Assembly: GCA_036013055.1 (NCBI GenBank)
Contig: DASCQM010000006.1
Span: forward strand, 329,808 to 393,807
Reading direction: 5' to 3'
DNA length: 64,000 nucleotides
DNA from: SHYR01 sp036013055
GTDB lineage: Bacteria; Chloroflexota; Dehalococcoidia; UBA2979
The notes under the pieces are model-generated. The model worked only from the letters and a program-made list of their open reading frames with translations, made no database searches and had not been told where the DNA came from. This document shows, piece by piece, positions 53,562 to 62,809 of this stretch (position 1 is its first letter; each line of letters opens with the position of its first letter). Made by a program: the position numbers and the translations under genes.

Positions 53562-54442
53562 CAATCGTCGAACAGATCGCAGACCTCAACGCTGAACGGA
53601 TCGTCGATCAGGTTGACGTCCGGCGAGTCGCTGGGAACGCGGGTGAACGGATTCGCGAGGACGGGCCGCGAGGGCTTGAAGTCGGCGTCGGCGGCGAGAA
53701 TCTGCTCGTACTCCTCCTGTACCGCCAGGAATCGACCGTAGTGCGAGTTCTCGATGTCGCCGCGGGCACCTTCGCCCTCCTCGACGATCGTCTCGATCGC
53801 TTCGATTGCCGTCGCCAGGTCCACCACCGCTAGCAGCTCGTCGAAGCTGAAGTAGTCGCTGGTGGCCTGCGCCCTCGGCGGTCCGATGAAGAGTGTGTCG
53901 GGCCTGAGTCGTTCGGAGAGATGCCGAAAGCCGTCCTCGATCGCGTGGTACAGCTCGCCGATCGTGGCAAACGCTCGAGGCTCGGCCGTGACGTCGCTGC
54001 TGGCGACCGGGTCAGGGTGTGGTTGCCCGGGGGCCCGGTAGATGCTGCCATCGTCCATCTCCATGCCCTCCGGGCGCTCGATGAAGAGGAAGTGCTGCAA
54101 CGTCTCCTCGTCGAAGGGCGTGGCGACGAGCGCGAAGCCGTCCGGGTAGTAGCCCGAGCCGGCCGGAAAGTTCGGGCGCCGGAGCTGGGGCGCCGCGCCG
54201 ATGGCGGTCAGCATGTTGCTCGCCAGTGTGAGGTGAGTCATCTCCTGTCCGGCGACCTGGAGCAGAACGCGCCTCCAGCGTTGGACCGCCGCCAGTTGGT
54301 CCTCGGACAAGCCCTCGCTCGCGTCGTTCTTCATGGTGAACGCCGCAAAGAGATAGCTGCACGCAACGCCGTGCTCGATCTCGGCAGCCTCGGAGAGCAG
54401 GTAGATTAGCTCTTCGCGGCTCTTGATCTTGATCTCGGCCAT
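53240..54442 (-). CDS. Ferritin-like (VioB/RebD-type) protein with chimaeric C-terminus
   Basis: 400 aa from ATG at 54442. Residues 1-310 are a ferritin-like domain: EAAEIEHGVACSYLF, QEMTHLTLASNML and ELYHAIEDGFRHL supply Glu/His ligands as in PF12902 proteins. After FFAHTEETTTE, at about 53500, the frame continues through the antisense strand of the cyclase remnant, giving a Ser/Pro/Arg-rich nonsense tail with the stop at 53240. The true C-terminus is lost. The enzyme may still fold, but its function is uncertain. Confidence 0.72.
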   Translation of the reverse strand: MAEIKIKSREELIYLLSEAAEIEHGVACSYLFAAFTMKNDASEGLSEDQLAAVQRWRRVLLQVAGQEMTHLTLASNMLTAIGAAPQLRRPNFPAGSGYYPDGFALVATPFDEETLQHFLFIERPEGMEMDDGSIYRAPGQPHPDPVASSDVTAEPRAFATIGELYHAIEDGFRHLSERLRPDTLFIGPPRAQATSDYFSFDELLAVVDLATAIEAIETIVEEGEGARGDIENSHYGRFLAVQEEYEQILAADADFKPSRPVLANPFTRVPSDSPDVNLIDDPFSVEVCDLFDDCYEVLLQMLARFFAHTEETTTELKALADATGSSKPLSVASPADVNSNVLPAHSSRTTLETSTCPGSARSVMRAASWTAVPKRSSSSAIGSPALMPMRTRTSPPSSSR

Positions 54443-54545
54443 CGGCGCGTCCCAGCGTTGCGACAGGCAGGCTGAGAGTTCGTGGCCCGCCGCATTGGAC
54501 GTGCCCGCCCGCATGACGTGGAGGGTACAACGGAGATTGTGAAGT

Positions 54546-54619
<74 letters not shown>

Positions 54620-54701
54620 GGATCGGACCCGAGCGGATTCGCCCCGGTCAGAATCGCGACCATCGTATCAGTGGCTCGGGCTTCGATCCGCCTCGGGCGA
54701 T

Positions 54702-56078
54702 CTACTTCTGCAGGAACGTCTGCCAGTCGCCATCGAACGTGTAGCCAAGTGCGAGGTCGGACTCGGCGAGCTGGGAGAGCATGCGGCCATAGACGAAGAA
54801 GTCGTTGAACGGCCCCTCGCAGTCACTGAACTCGCGCTCCAGGGTGGCGGATGCGGGATCGGAGTCGTCCCTCGAGCAGCCTTCGAGGTAGATGCGAGTG
54901 AAGCCACGGACGAACAGGCAACGCCGATTGCCGCCGTCGCAGTCCGCGCCGGAGTCATTGCCAGACGTCGCGTCGCCGATCACGAGGATGGCGCGATTGC
55001 GAGGGCTCGTCTGGACGCCTGAGGTCGAGGGGTCGCAGTCCCGCGGCGAGAGTCCTTGCACCGGTTCGCTGGCTGCGTAGTTCGCGTTGAGCTGCCAGAT
55101 CTCGAAGAAGTCATCGACGCCGTCGTTCACCGTCGGCGCGAGCAGGGCGGCGTGCCCGGCGGCCACGAGCGTCGCGTTGTCCGCGTCGAGGTCGGCCTGC
55201 GAGTGGGTCGCGAAGTACGTGCTGTCGCAATCGCCTTCACCAGCGATCAGTGCTTCAATCCCCAGCTTAGTCTGGCTGCCGACGTTACCGGTGACGGTCC
55301 CGACAGAGTCGCCGACGGTGCAGGTGACGTCTGTGCCGTTCTGGATGTTGTTCGTGTAGACCACGGCACTGTTCGATGAGTCGTTGCAATCGGGCTCGCT
55401 GAACCCCAGTGGCGCAAAATTGTGTTCCTGGGGCCCGCCGCCGCCGGCCTGTAGCGCACACCGTGTTCCGAGAATCGGGTCTGCGTCGCCGACCGGCGGA
55501 TACCCGGTGAAGCAGTCACCATTCATCTGGATGGCGAGCGGAGTGAAGCCCCTGAGCGCGATCGGCACGCCAGTGCACGCGATTGCTGAGACCTTCACCT
55601 CGGTGAGATCATTCACATCGCTGAGGCTGCTCAGCAGTCCGAGAAATACAGGCTGAGAGTTGCGGGTAATCGTCGCCCGCACCCCGACATAGAGCTCCTG
55701 CGAGTCGCCTTCCCCGGCGAAACACTCGTCGTCTGAGCTGTCATCGTTGTTCCACAGCACGGTCAGCGTCAGCTCCGTGTCGGGGTCGACGCCGTTCGAT
55801 GTCGCGGTCGCCTCGCTCGCGCTGATCGCCAGCGCCGTGACGGCGCTGTCCTGCGTGACGCCGGGGATCGGCAGTTCGAGCGCGCCCGCGAGAGCGATCG
55901 CATCGACGTCGCCCTGCGCGTCGCGTCGGTCGGCGAGCCAGAGGCCGACATCGAGCGAGAGCACGCCGGCGAACGCCATCAGGCCGGACAGCATCACGAA
56001 GATCATCGTGACCTGCGCGTGCGAGCGCCTGAGCAACGCTCGCCGCAATCGTGCCAATGCTGACGAATGATGGATCAC
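54702..56078 (-). CDS. TadG-like pilus-assembly protein
   Basis: 458 aa. A basic N-terminus and one transmembrane segment (about residues 25-45, with VTMIFVMLSGLMAFAGV) are followed by DVGLWLADRRDAQGDVDAIA, the TadE/TadG hallmark of prepilin-like proteins of the Tad system. The large exported domain has many Asp, Asn and Cys (CFAGEGD, RDCDPS, CDGGNRRC). It is divergent from a Flp-like pilin gene, starting 48 bp away, which supports a link with Tad-type pili. The start is GTG at 56078. Confidence 0.75.
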   Translation of the reverse strand: MIHHSSALARLRRALLRRSHAQVTMIFVMLSGLMAFAGVLSLDVGLWLADRRDAQGDVDAIALAGALELPIPGVTQDSAVTALAISASEATATSNGVDPDTELTLTVLWNNDDSSDDECFAGEGDSQELYVGVRATITRNSQPVFLGLLSSLSDVNDLTEVKVSAIACTGVPIALRGFTPLAIQMNGDCFTGYPPVGDADPILGTRCALQAGGGGPQEHNFAPLGFSEPDCNDSSNSAVVYTNNIQNGTDVTCTVGDSVGTVTGNVGSQTKLGIEALIAGEGDCDSTYFATHSQADLDADNATLVAAGHAALLAPTVNDGVDDFFEIWQLNANYAASEPVQGLSPRDCDPSTSGVQTSPRNRAILVIGDATSGNDSGADCDGGNRRCLFVRGFTRIYLEGCSRDDSDPASATLEREFSDCEGPFNDFFVYGRMLSQLAESDLALGYTFDGDWQTFLQK

Positions 56079-56126
56079 GCTGGAGCAGTCACAGCAATAT
56101 CACGTTGCGGGGGTATCTTCGCAGCC

Positions 56127-56297
56127 ATGCAGATACGTTCCGACAGCGAGTCAGGCCAGGCAGCGCTCGAATACGCGCTAGTTCTTGGGCTGCTGCTGCT
56201 GCTTGCGCTGGTGGCGTCGTTCGCCTTCTTCTCGCTCGGAAGCATTATCTCGGGTGCGCTCAGTGATGTGGTTGCGGCGGTCGCTGCCGCCACATAG
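56127..56297 (+). CDS. Flp-type pilin-like peptide
   Basis: 56 aa. SGQAALEYALVLGLLLLLAL has the type IVb prepilin pattern: a Glu five residues after the putative cleavage site and then a hydrophobic helix. The C-terminal part, SGALSDVVAAVAAA, is Ala-rich. It is short, as Flp pilins are. No prepilin peptidase or Tad secretion ATPase gene is in the window. The ATG at 56127 was chosen over one 20 codons upstream. Confidence 0.7.
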   Translation: MQIRSDSESGQAALEYALVLGLLLLLALVASFAFFSLGSIISGALSDVVAAVAAAT

Positions 56298-56494
56298 CTC
56301 CTAGCTCGATGCTGGTTCGCGAGCATCCCCTCGCTCCGATACGGGCGAGTATCCGGCGACCGCCGCAAGGTCGCAAGAGTGCGCCGCCCAGTGTCACACG
56401 GACGTGCCTTGACGATCTTCGCGAATATCGGCAGCCGTATGAGGGATGCGCGATCACGACCGACCCACCGCGCGGGCTGTAACCTCTGCGCGTG

Positions 56495-57103
56495 ATGCGA
56501 AATCTGCTCGCGGCAACCCTCCTGATCGCGGTGTTCGTCGGTGCCTGTTCCGGCGGCGATGACAGCGGCCCATCCGACGTCGCGTCAGGCGTCGTCACGG
56601 GCGCGTCGGGGACCGCGCTTGAGAGCGCACCGACAGCGACGCCCGACCAGGTTCTCGAGTGGGCCCGCGCATACTGCAACACGCTCGAGGTCTGGACCGT
56701 GGCGATCGACGATCTGCGACAACGATCCGGCGAATCCGCGGGTCTCTTGCTTGAAGAACGCAAGACGCGATCCGCCGTAATGAGTGCCGTTGAGAGCGAG
56801 GCGTCGCGAACCGCTGCCGAGCAATTGAACGCGCTCACGCCTCCGCCTGACGCGGAGGAGTATCACCGCGTGGTGACGGCGCAGTTCACGGCGCGTATCG
56901 AGATCGTCGAGCGGCTTGAGCAGGCGATGAGCGTCGCGACGACACCGGCGCAGGCGGATGCAGCTAGCCGCGAGTACCTCGAAGCTATCGACGGGCGCAG
57001 CCGAACGGTGGCTGCGGCGTCGCAATTTCTGACGCCGGAGATCATCGGCGCGCTGACGGTGACGAACCAGTGCGGATACCTGTCGCGCCCGCTCACGACC
57101 TGA
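56495..57103 (+). CDS. Small helical lipoprotein of unknown function
   Basis: 202 aa. Signal LLAATLLIAVFVGAC ends in the lipobox VGAC, then a Ser/Gly/Thr-rich linker, then a helical domain with DQVLEWARAYCNTLEVW and Cys near the C-terminus (TNQCGYLS) that could pair with the first Cys. No enzyme motif is seen. A GTG one codon earlier could serve as start. It precedes threonine synthase by about 45 bp on the same strand. Confidence 0.7.
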   Translation: MRNLLAATLLIAVFVGACSGGDDSGPSDVASGVVTGASGTALESAPTATPDQVLEWARAYCNTLEVWTVAIDDLRQRSGESAGLLLEERKTRSAVMSAVESEASRTAAEQLNALTPPPDAEEYHRVVTAQFTARIEIVERLEQAMSVATTPAQADAASREYLEAIDGRSRTVAAASQFLTPEIIGALTVTNQCGYLSRPLTT

Positions 57104-57148
57104 CCCGCTAGCCGACCAGCGAAGACGTACGGCGAGATGAGGAATCCG

Positions 57149-58324
57149 ATGGAAAGCACGCTCACGCATCTGGAGTGCGGCATCTGTGGCGAGAGCCACG
57201 ACGCAGAGCAGTTTCAGACGATCTGCACCGCCTGCGGCCGTCCACTGCTGGCTCGCTACGACCTCGATGCGGCGCGCCGGACGTTCGACGCCGCCGCACT
57301 CGGCCGGCGCGTTTCGTCGCTCTGGCGCTATGCCGAGTTGCTGCCGGTGCGTGACGCCGGCGCGGTGGTCTCGCTCGGGGAGGGGATGACGCCGCTGTTG
57401 GCCGCGCCGCGCCTCGGCGAGGAGGCAGGGGTACCCGATCTCTGGATCAAGGACGAGGGTCAGAACCCCACCGGCACGTTCAAGGCGCGGGGCATGACGG
57501 CTGCGGTCTCGCGTGCCCTCGAACTGGGCGCAACCGAACTCGCGACGCCGACGGCCGGCAACGCCGGCAGCGCGCTGGCCGCGTACGCCGCGAGCGCAGG
57601 TGTGCCCGCGCACGTCGCGATGCCGAAGGACGCTCCGCCCGCCGTGATCGATGAGGTGCGGCAGTACGGCGCGACGCTCGAACTCGTCGACGGATTCATC
57701 GGCGATGCCGGCGCATACATCGCGCGCGGCGCGGCGGAGCACGGCTGGTTCGAGCTTTCGACGCTGAAAGAGCCGTACCGCGTCGAAGGCAAGAAGACGA
57801 TGGGCTTTGAGCTGTGGGAGCAGTTGGACGAGCTGCCGGATGTGATCCTCTATCCGACCGGTGGCGGCACCGGACTGCTTGGCATGTGGAAGGCGTTCGA
57901 GGAACTGGAGGCGATGGGGCTGATCGGCTCGCGGCGACCTCGCATGATCGCGGTGCAGGCGGACGGGTGCGCGCCGATCGTGCGCGCCTTCGACGCCGGC
58001 GCGGAGCGCGCGACGCCGTGGGAGAACCCCGCCACGATCGCGCCCGGAATCCGCGTTCCCGGACCGTTCGCCGACGACCTGATCCTGCGCGTGATCCGCG
58101 AGAGTAACGGGGTCGCTGTCACCGTCACGGACGACGAGATCCTGCTGGCGATTCGCGATGTCGCGCGGTTCTCGGGCGTCGATGCCTGCCCGGAGGGCGC
58201 GGCCTGCTTCGCCGCACTGCGTGGGCTGGTTGCGAGCGGTGCAGTGCAGGGCAACGAGAGCGTGGTGCTCTTCAACACCGGGACCGGCCTGAAGCACCCT
58301 GAACTGCGCGGTCCCGCCGTATAG
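57149..58324 (+). CDS. thrC: Threonine synthase
   Basis: 391 aa. Cys10, 13, 26 and 29 form an N-terminal zinc ribbon, present in some thrC proteins. The PLP Lys112 lies in NPTGTFKARG; PTAGNAGSALAAYAA and PTGGGTGLLGM bind the cofactor phosphate. It converts O-phosphohomoserine to threonine. The ATG at 57149 has ATGAGG six bases upstream, better placed than an ATG four codons earlier. No hom or thrB gene is near. Confidence 0.9.
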   Translation: MESTLTHLECGICGESHDAEQFQTICTACGRPLLARYDLDAARRTFDAAALGRRVSSLWRYAELLPVRDAGAVVSLGEGMTPLLAAPRLGEEAGVPDLWIKDEGQNPTGTFKARGMTAAVSRALELGATELATPTAGNAGSALAAYAASAGVPAHVAMPKDAPPAVIDEVRQYGATLELVDGFIGDAGAYIARGAAEHGWFELSTLKEPYRVEGKKTMGFELWEQLDELPDVILYPTGGGTGLLGMWKAFEELEAMGLIGSRRPRMIAVQADGCAPIVRAFDAGAERATPWENPATIAPGIRVPGPFADDLILRVIRESNGVAVTVTDDEILLAIRDVARFSGVDACPEGAACFAALRGLVASGAVQGNESVVLFNTGTGLKHPELRGPAV

Positions 58325-58370
58325 TTGCTTCCGTCGAACGGCGCCGAATGGCGATCGAACGGAGTGTGGC

Positions 58371-60239
58371 ATGGCTACCGAGCAACAGGCATCCGCCGCC
58401 GCGGGTGCGCAATTCACCGTCGATGACTTCGTCGATGTTCGATGGTCGGAGATGCCGACCTACTCGCCCGACGGCACACGCATCACCTATCGCGCCAACC
58501 ACAGCGGCGTCATGCAGGCGTACGTCGTGGACGCGAGCGGCGGCGAACCGACGCGACTGACGCAGACCGATGGCGTGATCTACGGCGTTCGCTACCGACC
58601 GCGGCATGACGAGGTGCACTTCACCGCGGACGTCGGCGGCGACGAGCAGTACCAGCAGCATCTCGTGAGCGACGCCGGGGGCACGAGCCGCGCGATGCTC
58701 GCTGAGTCAGAGGTGATCAACGAGTTCGGCGCCTGGTCCGAGGACGGCACACGACTCTCGTACGGCTCGAACGCCCGCGATCAGCGCTTCTTCGATCTCT
58801 TCATCCTCGATGTGGAGAGCGGAGACCGTCGGCTGGTGTATCAGCAGGACGGCATGAATCACGCTGGCGCGCTCAGCGCGGATGGCCGCTCGATGCTGTT
58901 CCTGCGCCCGAATCTCGATCAATCGGGGGACATCAACCTCTACCTGCTCGACCTCGAAAGCGGATCAGAGCGCTGCCTGAGCGACCACGAGGGTGCCGCC
59001 GTCTTCGCCGCCGCGGAATTCCACGCCTCCGGCGCGGTGCTGGCGCTCAGCAACGACGATCGCGATTACATGGCGCTGCTGCGTATCGACGTCGAGAGCG
59101 GCGAGCGCGAGTACCTGAGCACGCCTGACTGGGACATCGAGTTCATGAGCCTCAGCCCCGACGGCCAGCGCGTGCTCACGGTCGTCAACGTCGATGGCTA
59201 CTCCGAGGCGCACGTCCACGCGGTCACTGCCGATGGGCGCATCGGCGACGAAATCACGCTGCCCGAGATCGCCGACGGCGTGATCAGTTCGCCCGCGTGG
59301 CGGCCGGACGGCGACGCGGTCGCATTCACGTTCGAGAACGCGCAGCAGGCACCCACGATCTGGACTGCGGAACTCTCGACGTCGACGCTGACACGAGTCA
59401 CGGGCGACGGCGAGGAGGGCACCGCGTTCGCCAGCATCCCCACAGCCGAGTTGATCCACTACACGTCGTTCGATGGTCGCGAGATTCCGGCGTTCTACTA
59501 CCGGCCGCCGGGAGCGCCGCCGGACGAGCCGCTGCCGTGCTTCGTACTCGTCCACGGCGGGCCGGAGAGCCAGAGCCGGCCGGTACTGGGCGCGCGCTAT
59601 GCCGGGCCGACCTACCTGTTGGCCCGAGGCGATGTCGCGCTGCTCGTGCCGAACGTGCGCGGGAGCACCGGCTACGGCAAGCACTACAGCCATCTCGACG
59701 ACGTCGATCTGCGCATGGACTCCGTGCGCGACCTCGTGGCCGCCGTCGACTGGGTGGCGGGGCGCGCGGACCTCGACCAGGACCGCGTCGGCGTGATGGG
59801 CGGCTCGTACGGTGGGTTCATGACGCTGGCTGCAATCACCGAGGCGCCGGAGCGCTGGGCGGTGGCGGTCGACCTCTTCGGTATCGCTAACTTCCAGTCG
59901 TTCCTCCAGCACACCGGCCCGTGGCGCAGACGTCAGCGCGCCGCCGAGTACGGCGACCCGGACCGCGACGCCGAGTTGCTGCACTCGATTTCGCCGATCC
60001 ACAAGGTCGATCAGATCACGACCCCGCTGCTGGTGATCCAGGGCGATCGCGACACCCGCGTGCCGCAGGAAGAGTCCGACCAGATGGTCGAGGCGATTCG
60101 CCACAACGAGGGGATCGTCGAGTACGTGATCTTCGAGGACGAGGGGCACGGCATCGCGAAGCTGCCGCACCGTCGGGAGATGGCACACAAGATCGTGGGC
60201 TTCAGCGAGGAGCACCTGCTGTCCGAGGCTGGCGCGTGA
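58371..60239 (+). CDS. S9 family prolyl oligopeptidase-like peptidase
   Basis: 622 aa. Residues about 20-330 are a beta-propeller made of WSEMPTYSPDGTRI-like blades (SPDG repeats at several points). The catalytic domain spans 360-620: the nucleophile Ser is in GGSYGGFM, the Asp in GDRDTRVP, and the His in EDEGHGIAK. It cleaves short peptides, often acylaminoacyl or dipeptidyl. No signal peptide is present, so it is cytoplasmic. It follows thrC by 46 bp. Confidence 0.9.
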   Translation: MATEQQASAAAGAQFTVDDFVDVRWSEMPTYSPDGTRITYRANHSGVMQAYVVDASGGEPTRLTQTDGVIYGVRYRPRHDEVHFTADVGGDEQYQQHLVSDAGGTSRAMLAESEVINEFGAWSEDGTRLSYGSNARDQRFFDLFILDVESGDRRLVYQQDGMNHAGALSADGRSMLFLRPNLDQSGDINLYLLDLESGSERCLSDHEGAAVFAAAEFHASGAVLALSNDDRDYMALLRIDVESGEREYLSTPDWDIEFMSLSPDGQRVLTVVNVDGYSEAHVHAVTADGRIGDEITLPEIADGVISSPAWRPDGDAVAFTFENAQQAPTIWTAELSTSTLTRVTGDGEEGTAFASIPTAELIHYTSFDGREIPAFYYRPPGAPPDEPLPCFVLVHGGPESQSRPVLGARYAGPTYLLARGDVALLVPNVRGSTGYGKHYSHLDDVDLRMDSVRDLVAAVDWVAGRADLDQDRVGVMGGSYGGFMTLAAITEAPERWAVAVDLFGIANFQSFLQHTGPWRRRQRAAEYGDPDRDAELLHSISPIHKVDQITTPLLVIQGDRDTRVPQEESDQMVEAIRHNEGIVEYVIFEDEGHGIAKLPHRREMAHKIVGFSEEHLLSEAGA

Positions 60240-61020
60240 CACTCGGAGGATTCTGAACAACGAGACTCGCCCCCAGCGGAAGGCGTCGTAGACAGTTAGC
60301 GCTCCCGGGGGGGGCTGAAAGCACCGACGAGCTTTGTTTGCCGATAGACCGCCGTGCTTCGCCGGCAACGAGACGCGACGTACCCCGATGCCGACTCCTT
60401 AGTAGTAGGGCGTTTTCCGAGTTGGCGTAAAGCCTCCCGGGGTATGGGTGTCGAGATTCACGGGCATTGAAACGGGTGTGGGGATCCTCTGTCACAAGTC
60501 CTCGGATGTCGGCCATGACAATCAAGAAGCTCGACCCGTCACCGACAACTAGCTAGTAGGACCGAAGGCGGGAAGCGTAGGGCCGGGCACTCGGCGGGCT
60601 GGCATGTGGATGGTCGCATGAGCGCCGCTGTCTTCCTGCGCGACGCTCTGAGCCAGCCGGGGATTATGAATCGCAGGCTGTCGTCGTCGACGCGGCTTAG
60701 GTACTGGAGTTACGAACTTCGCGACACGCCTGCCTTCAGCGATCTCGCCAGTAGGCTGACCATCTCATCGAGTGCCTGGTGGACGCGAAGACATGGTGGG
60801 AGAGTCGCGGGCGAGCCCTGATCGAGGAGCACCTCTAGCCGCTTAGAAGACTCGAACCCGGCCATACCCACTGGTGTTTGAGTCTAGCTAGCGGGTTATG
60901 GCGGCCCTGACTGGACTTGAAACCCCGATGACCCTCCGATTTGCGTGACGTCATTGGCGTGTGAATTGACTTTCCGGTGTGCCGTGTGGCCGATGGGTGC
61001 CTTCCCGGCGGCCAGGCGAG
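60240..61020. other. 780-bp region without a convincing gene
   Basis: Mixed base composition and frequent stops in all frames. Features seen: an eight-to-nine G run at about 60308, the inverted word CTAGCTAG near 60550 and again near 60885, and a tRNA-like fragment (GGTTCGAGTC on the minus strand at about 60848-60860) without a foldable cloverleaf. Short reading frames, such as 60606-60821, have no recognisable family. It looks like decayed sequence between convergent genes. Confidence 0.5.
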
Positions 61021-62286
61021 TTACTCGTCGCCGAAGCTCTCTTTCACACGCGCGAAGGCCACATCGGTCGCGGCCAGTGTGCGTTCGATGTCCTCATCGC
61101 TGTGTGCGGTGGACAGGAACCAGTTGTGCGTGGGGTGCAGGTAGACACCTCGCTTCGCCGCCTCACCGGCGAACATCATCGCGCGCGGGATGTCCATCTT
61201 AGTCATGTCGTCGCCGTCGAAGCGCAGCGCCGGTACCTGGACGGGACCGGACTGCTTGATCGCCACCCCGTGCGCCTGAGCCTGCGCGTCCAGGCCCCGG
61301 CGTAGCAGCGTGCCAGCACGCTCGATCAGCGCAGTGCCGTCGGTCTCCTGCAGCGTCGTGATCGTGGCGATCGATGCGGCCATCGCGATGCCCGAGAACC
61401 AGTACGAGCCGGTGGCAAAGAACTTGCTCGCTGCCGCCTCAAGCTCACGCTTCGCGACAACAGCGGAGAGTGGGTAGCCGTTCGCGATCGCCTTGCAGTA
61501 CGCAGAGATGTCCGGCTCGATACCATACGAGGCCCAGCTACCCCCGAGGTCCAGGCGGAAGCCGGCGCGGACATCGTCCAGCACCAGCACCGCCCCGGTC
61601 GCGTCACAGAGGTCACGCACGCCCTGCACGAACTCCCGATCCGGCATCGTCCAGTTACCGCCCGCGTCATACTCCACGGCGGAGACGACGATCGCGGCAA
61701 GATCGTCACCAGCCTGGTCGACGGCAGCACGGACGCTCGGCAGGTCGTTGTACGTGTAGTTGAACTGGAAGTCGCTATCGGAAGGGGTCATCCCCTCGGC
61801 GCCACTCATCCAGGTTGAGCCCCAGCCATGGTACGCCTGCTCGCCTCGGGCGATCGTGCTCTTGCCGCTGTGCGCCCGGGCGACCTGCAGGGCGAAGCGC
61901 GTCGCATCCGATCCGTTCTTCGCGAACCACGCCCAGTCGCCGTGACCGATCATGCCGGTCATCAGTTCGGCCAGCTCCACGATTCGCTCGGTCGGCGCAT
62001 TGAAGCAGTCGCCGTCAGCAGCCTGTGCCGCGACCGCGCGCTCAACGCCGGGGTGACGGTGCCCGAGCACGATCGGTCCGTACGAGCACATGTAGTCGAT
62101 GTACTCGTTGCCATCAGCGTCCCAGATGTGGCTGCCTTCGCCGCGCGAGAAGAACTGTGGGAAGCCTTCTGGCATCCGCGCGGCGGACTGGTGCCCGTAC
62201 ATCCCGCCCGGCAGCACCAGCGCCGCCCGCTCACGCAGTGCGTCGTCTTGGTCGTGGGGATTCAACTGCTCATCCGTCGTTGCCAT
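61021..62286 (-). CDS. Class III aminotransferase (glutamate-1-semialdehyde aminomutase-like)
   Basis: 421 aa. The PLP Lys265 is in SAYCKAIANGYPL, the cofactor Asp in LVLDDVRAGFR (Asp-Asp where most have Asp-Glu), and FAKNGSDATRFAL binds the phosphate. The similarity is to HemL-like proteins, but context (TetR remnant, split transketolase) is not haem synthesis, so another amino-group transfer is likely. Its start region overlaps the end of the TetR remnant on the same strand. Confidence 0.85.
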   Translation of the reverse strand: MATTDEQLNPHDQDDALRERAALVLPGGMYGHQSAARMPEGFPQFFSRGEGSHIWDADGNEYIDYMCSYGPIVLGHRHPGVERAVAAQAADGDCFNAPTERIVELAELMTGMIGHGDWAWFAKNGSDATRFALQVARAHSGKSTIARGEQAYHGWGSTWMSGAEGMTPSDSDFQFNYTYNDLPSVRAAVDQAGDDLAAIVVSAVEYDAGGNWTMPDREFVQGVRDLCDATGAVLVLDDVRAGFRLDLGGSWASYGIEPDISAYCKAIANGYPLSAVVAKRELEAAASKFFATGSYWFSGIAMAASIATITTLQETDGTALIERAGTLLRRGLDAQAQAHGVAIKQSGPVQVPALRFDGDDMTKMDIPRAMMFAGEAAKRGVYLHPTHNWFLSTAHSDEDIERTLAATDVAFARVKESFGDE

Positions 62287-62663
62287 CGGCCACCGTCCGT
62301 TCCATCACTTCGTCGATCGCTCGTTCATCGATGCCAGCGACGCGTGGTCGAGGGCTGGAGGTATCGCTTGTGGCCTGCGCGAAGATGTCGGTGCACACCT
62401 CATTCGCGACCTGCGCACCCTTACTGGCGAAGTAGCGATAGAAGGTGCCGTAGCCCACGCTGCTCCGTTCCGTGATCGAATCGGCGCGCTGCGACGTAGT
62501 CGTGCCCCGCGAACTCCGCGAGCTCGGCCTTCACGAGGCGTTCGCTGGCTTCGATCCCGCGCGCAGTTCGCAGGGCCGCAGGCTCTACTCTGCGGTCCGC
62601 GTCCCGATGTGCTCGCAATGGAGAGCGAACCGGGCTGTGCGTTGTTCCGTCGGTTGGTTTCAT
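62270..62663 (-). pseudogene. Frameshifted, shortened TetR-family regulator
   Basis: The helix-turn-helix end SSVGYGTFYRYFASKG is in one frame (62458-62270); the preceding helix IEASERLVKAELAEFAGHDY is in another frame (from 62663). The switch lies near 62490-62500, within the DNA-binding domain. The rest is only about 45 residues, so the ligand-binding domain is missing. The gene is therefore broken by a frameshift and truncated by the downstream aminotransferase start. Its promoter-side palindrome remains. Confidence 0.72.
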
Positions 62664-62665
62664 AG

Positions 62666-62694
62666 TTGACACTCTGTCACCGACCGCGTAGGAA
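62666..62694 (+). promoter_or_regulatory. Promoter-like boxes with overlapping palindrome
   Basis: TTGACA at 62666-62671 and TAGGAA at 62689-62694 are 17 bases apart, facing the transketolase genes. TGACA-CTC-TGTCA at 62667-62679 is a 5-bp-arm palindrome covering the -35 box and lying directly before the TetR remnant start. This is the usual place for a TetR operator. Confidence 0.45.
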
Positions 62695-62809
62695 AGAGGT
62701 ACATCCTCTGAGGCGAGACTGTCAAACATTCTTTCTTTCACCAGATTGTCGGCACCGCGGAGTGGTGTGTTACGTCAGCGAAACTTGTAATTGCGGGAGT
62801 GGTTAGTGT

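Noticed and set aside
60841..60940. A tRNA gene on the minus strand
   Set aside because: A GGTTCGAGTC-like T loop is present, but stems do not pair and no anticodon arm can be placed.
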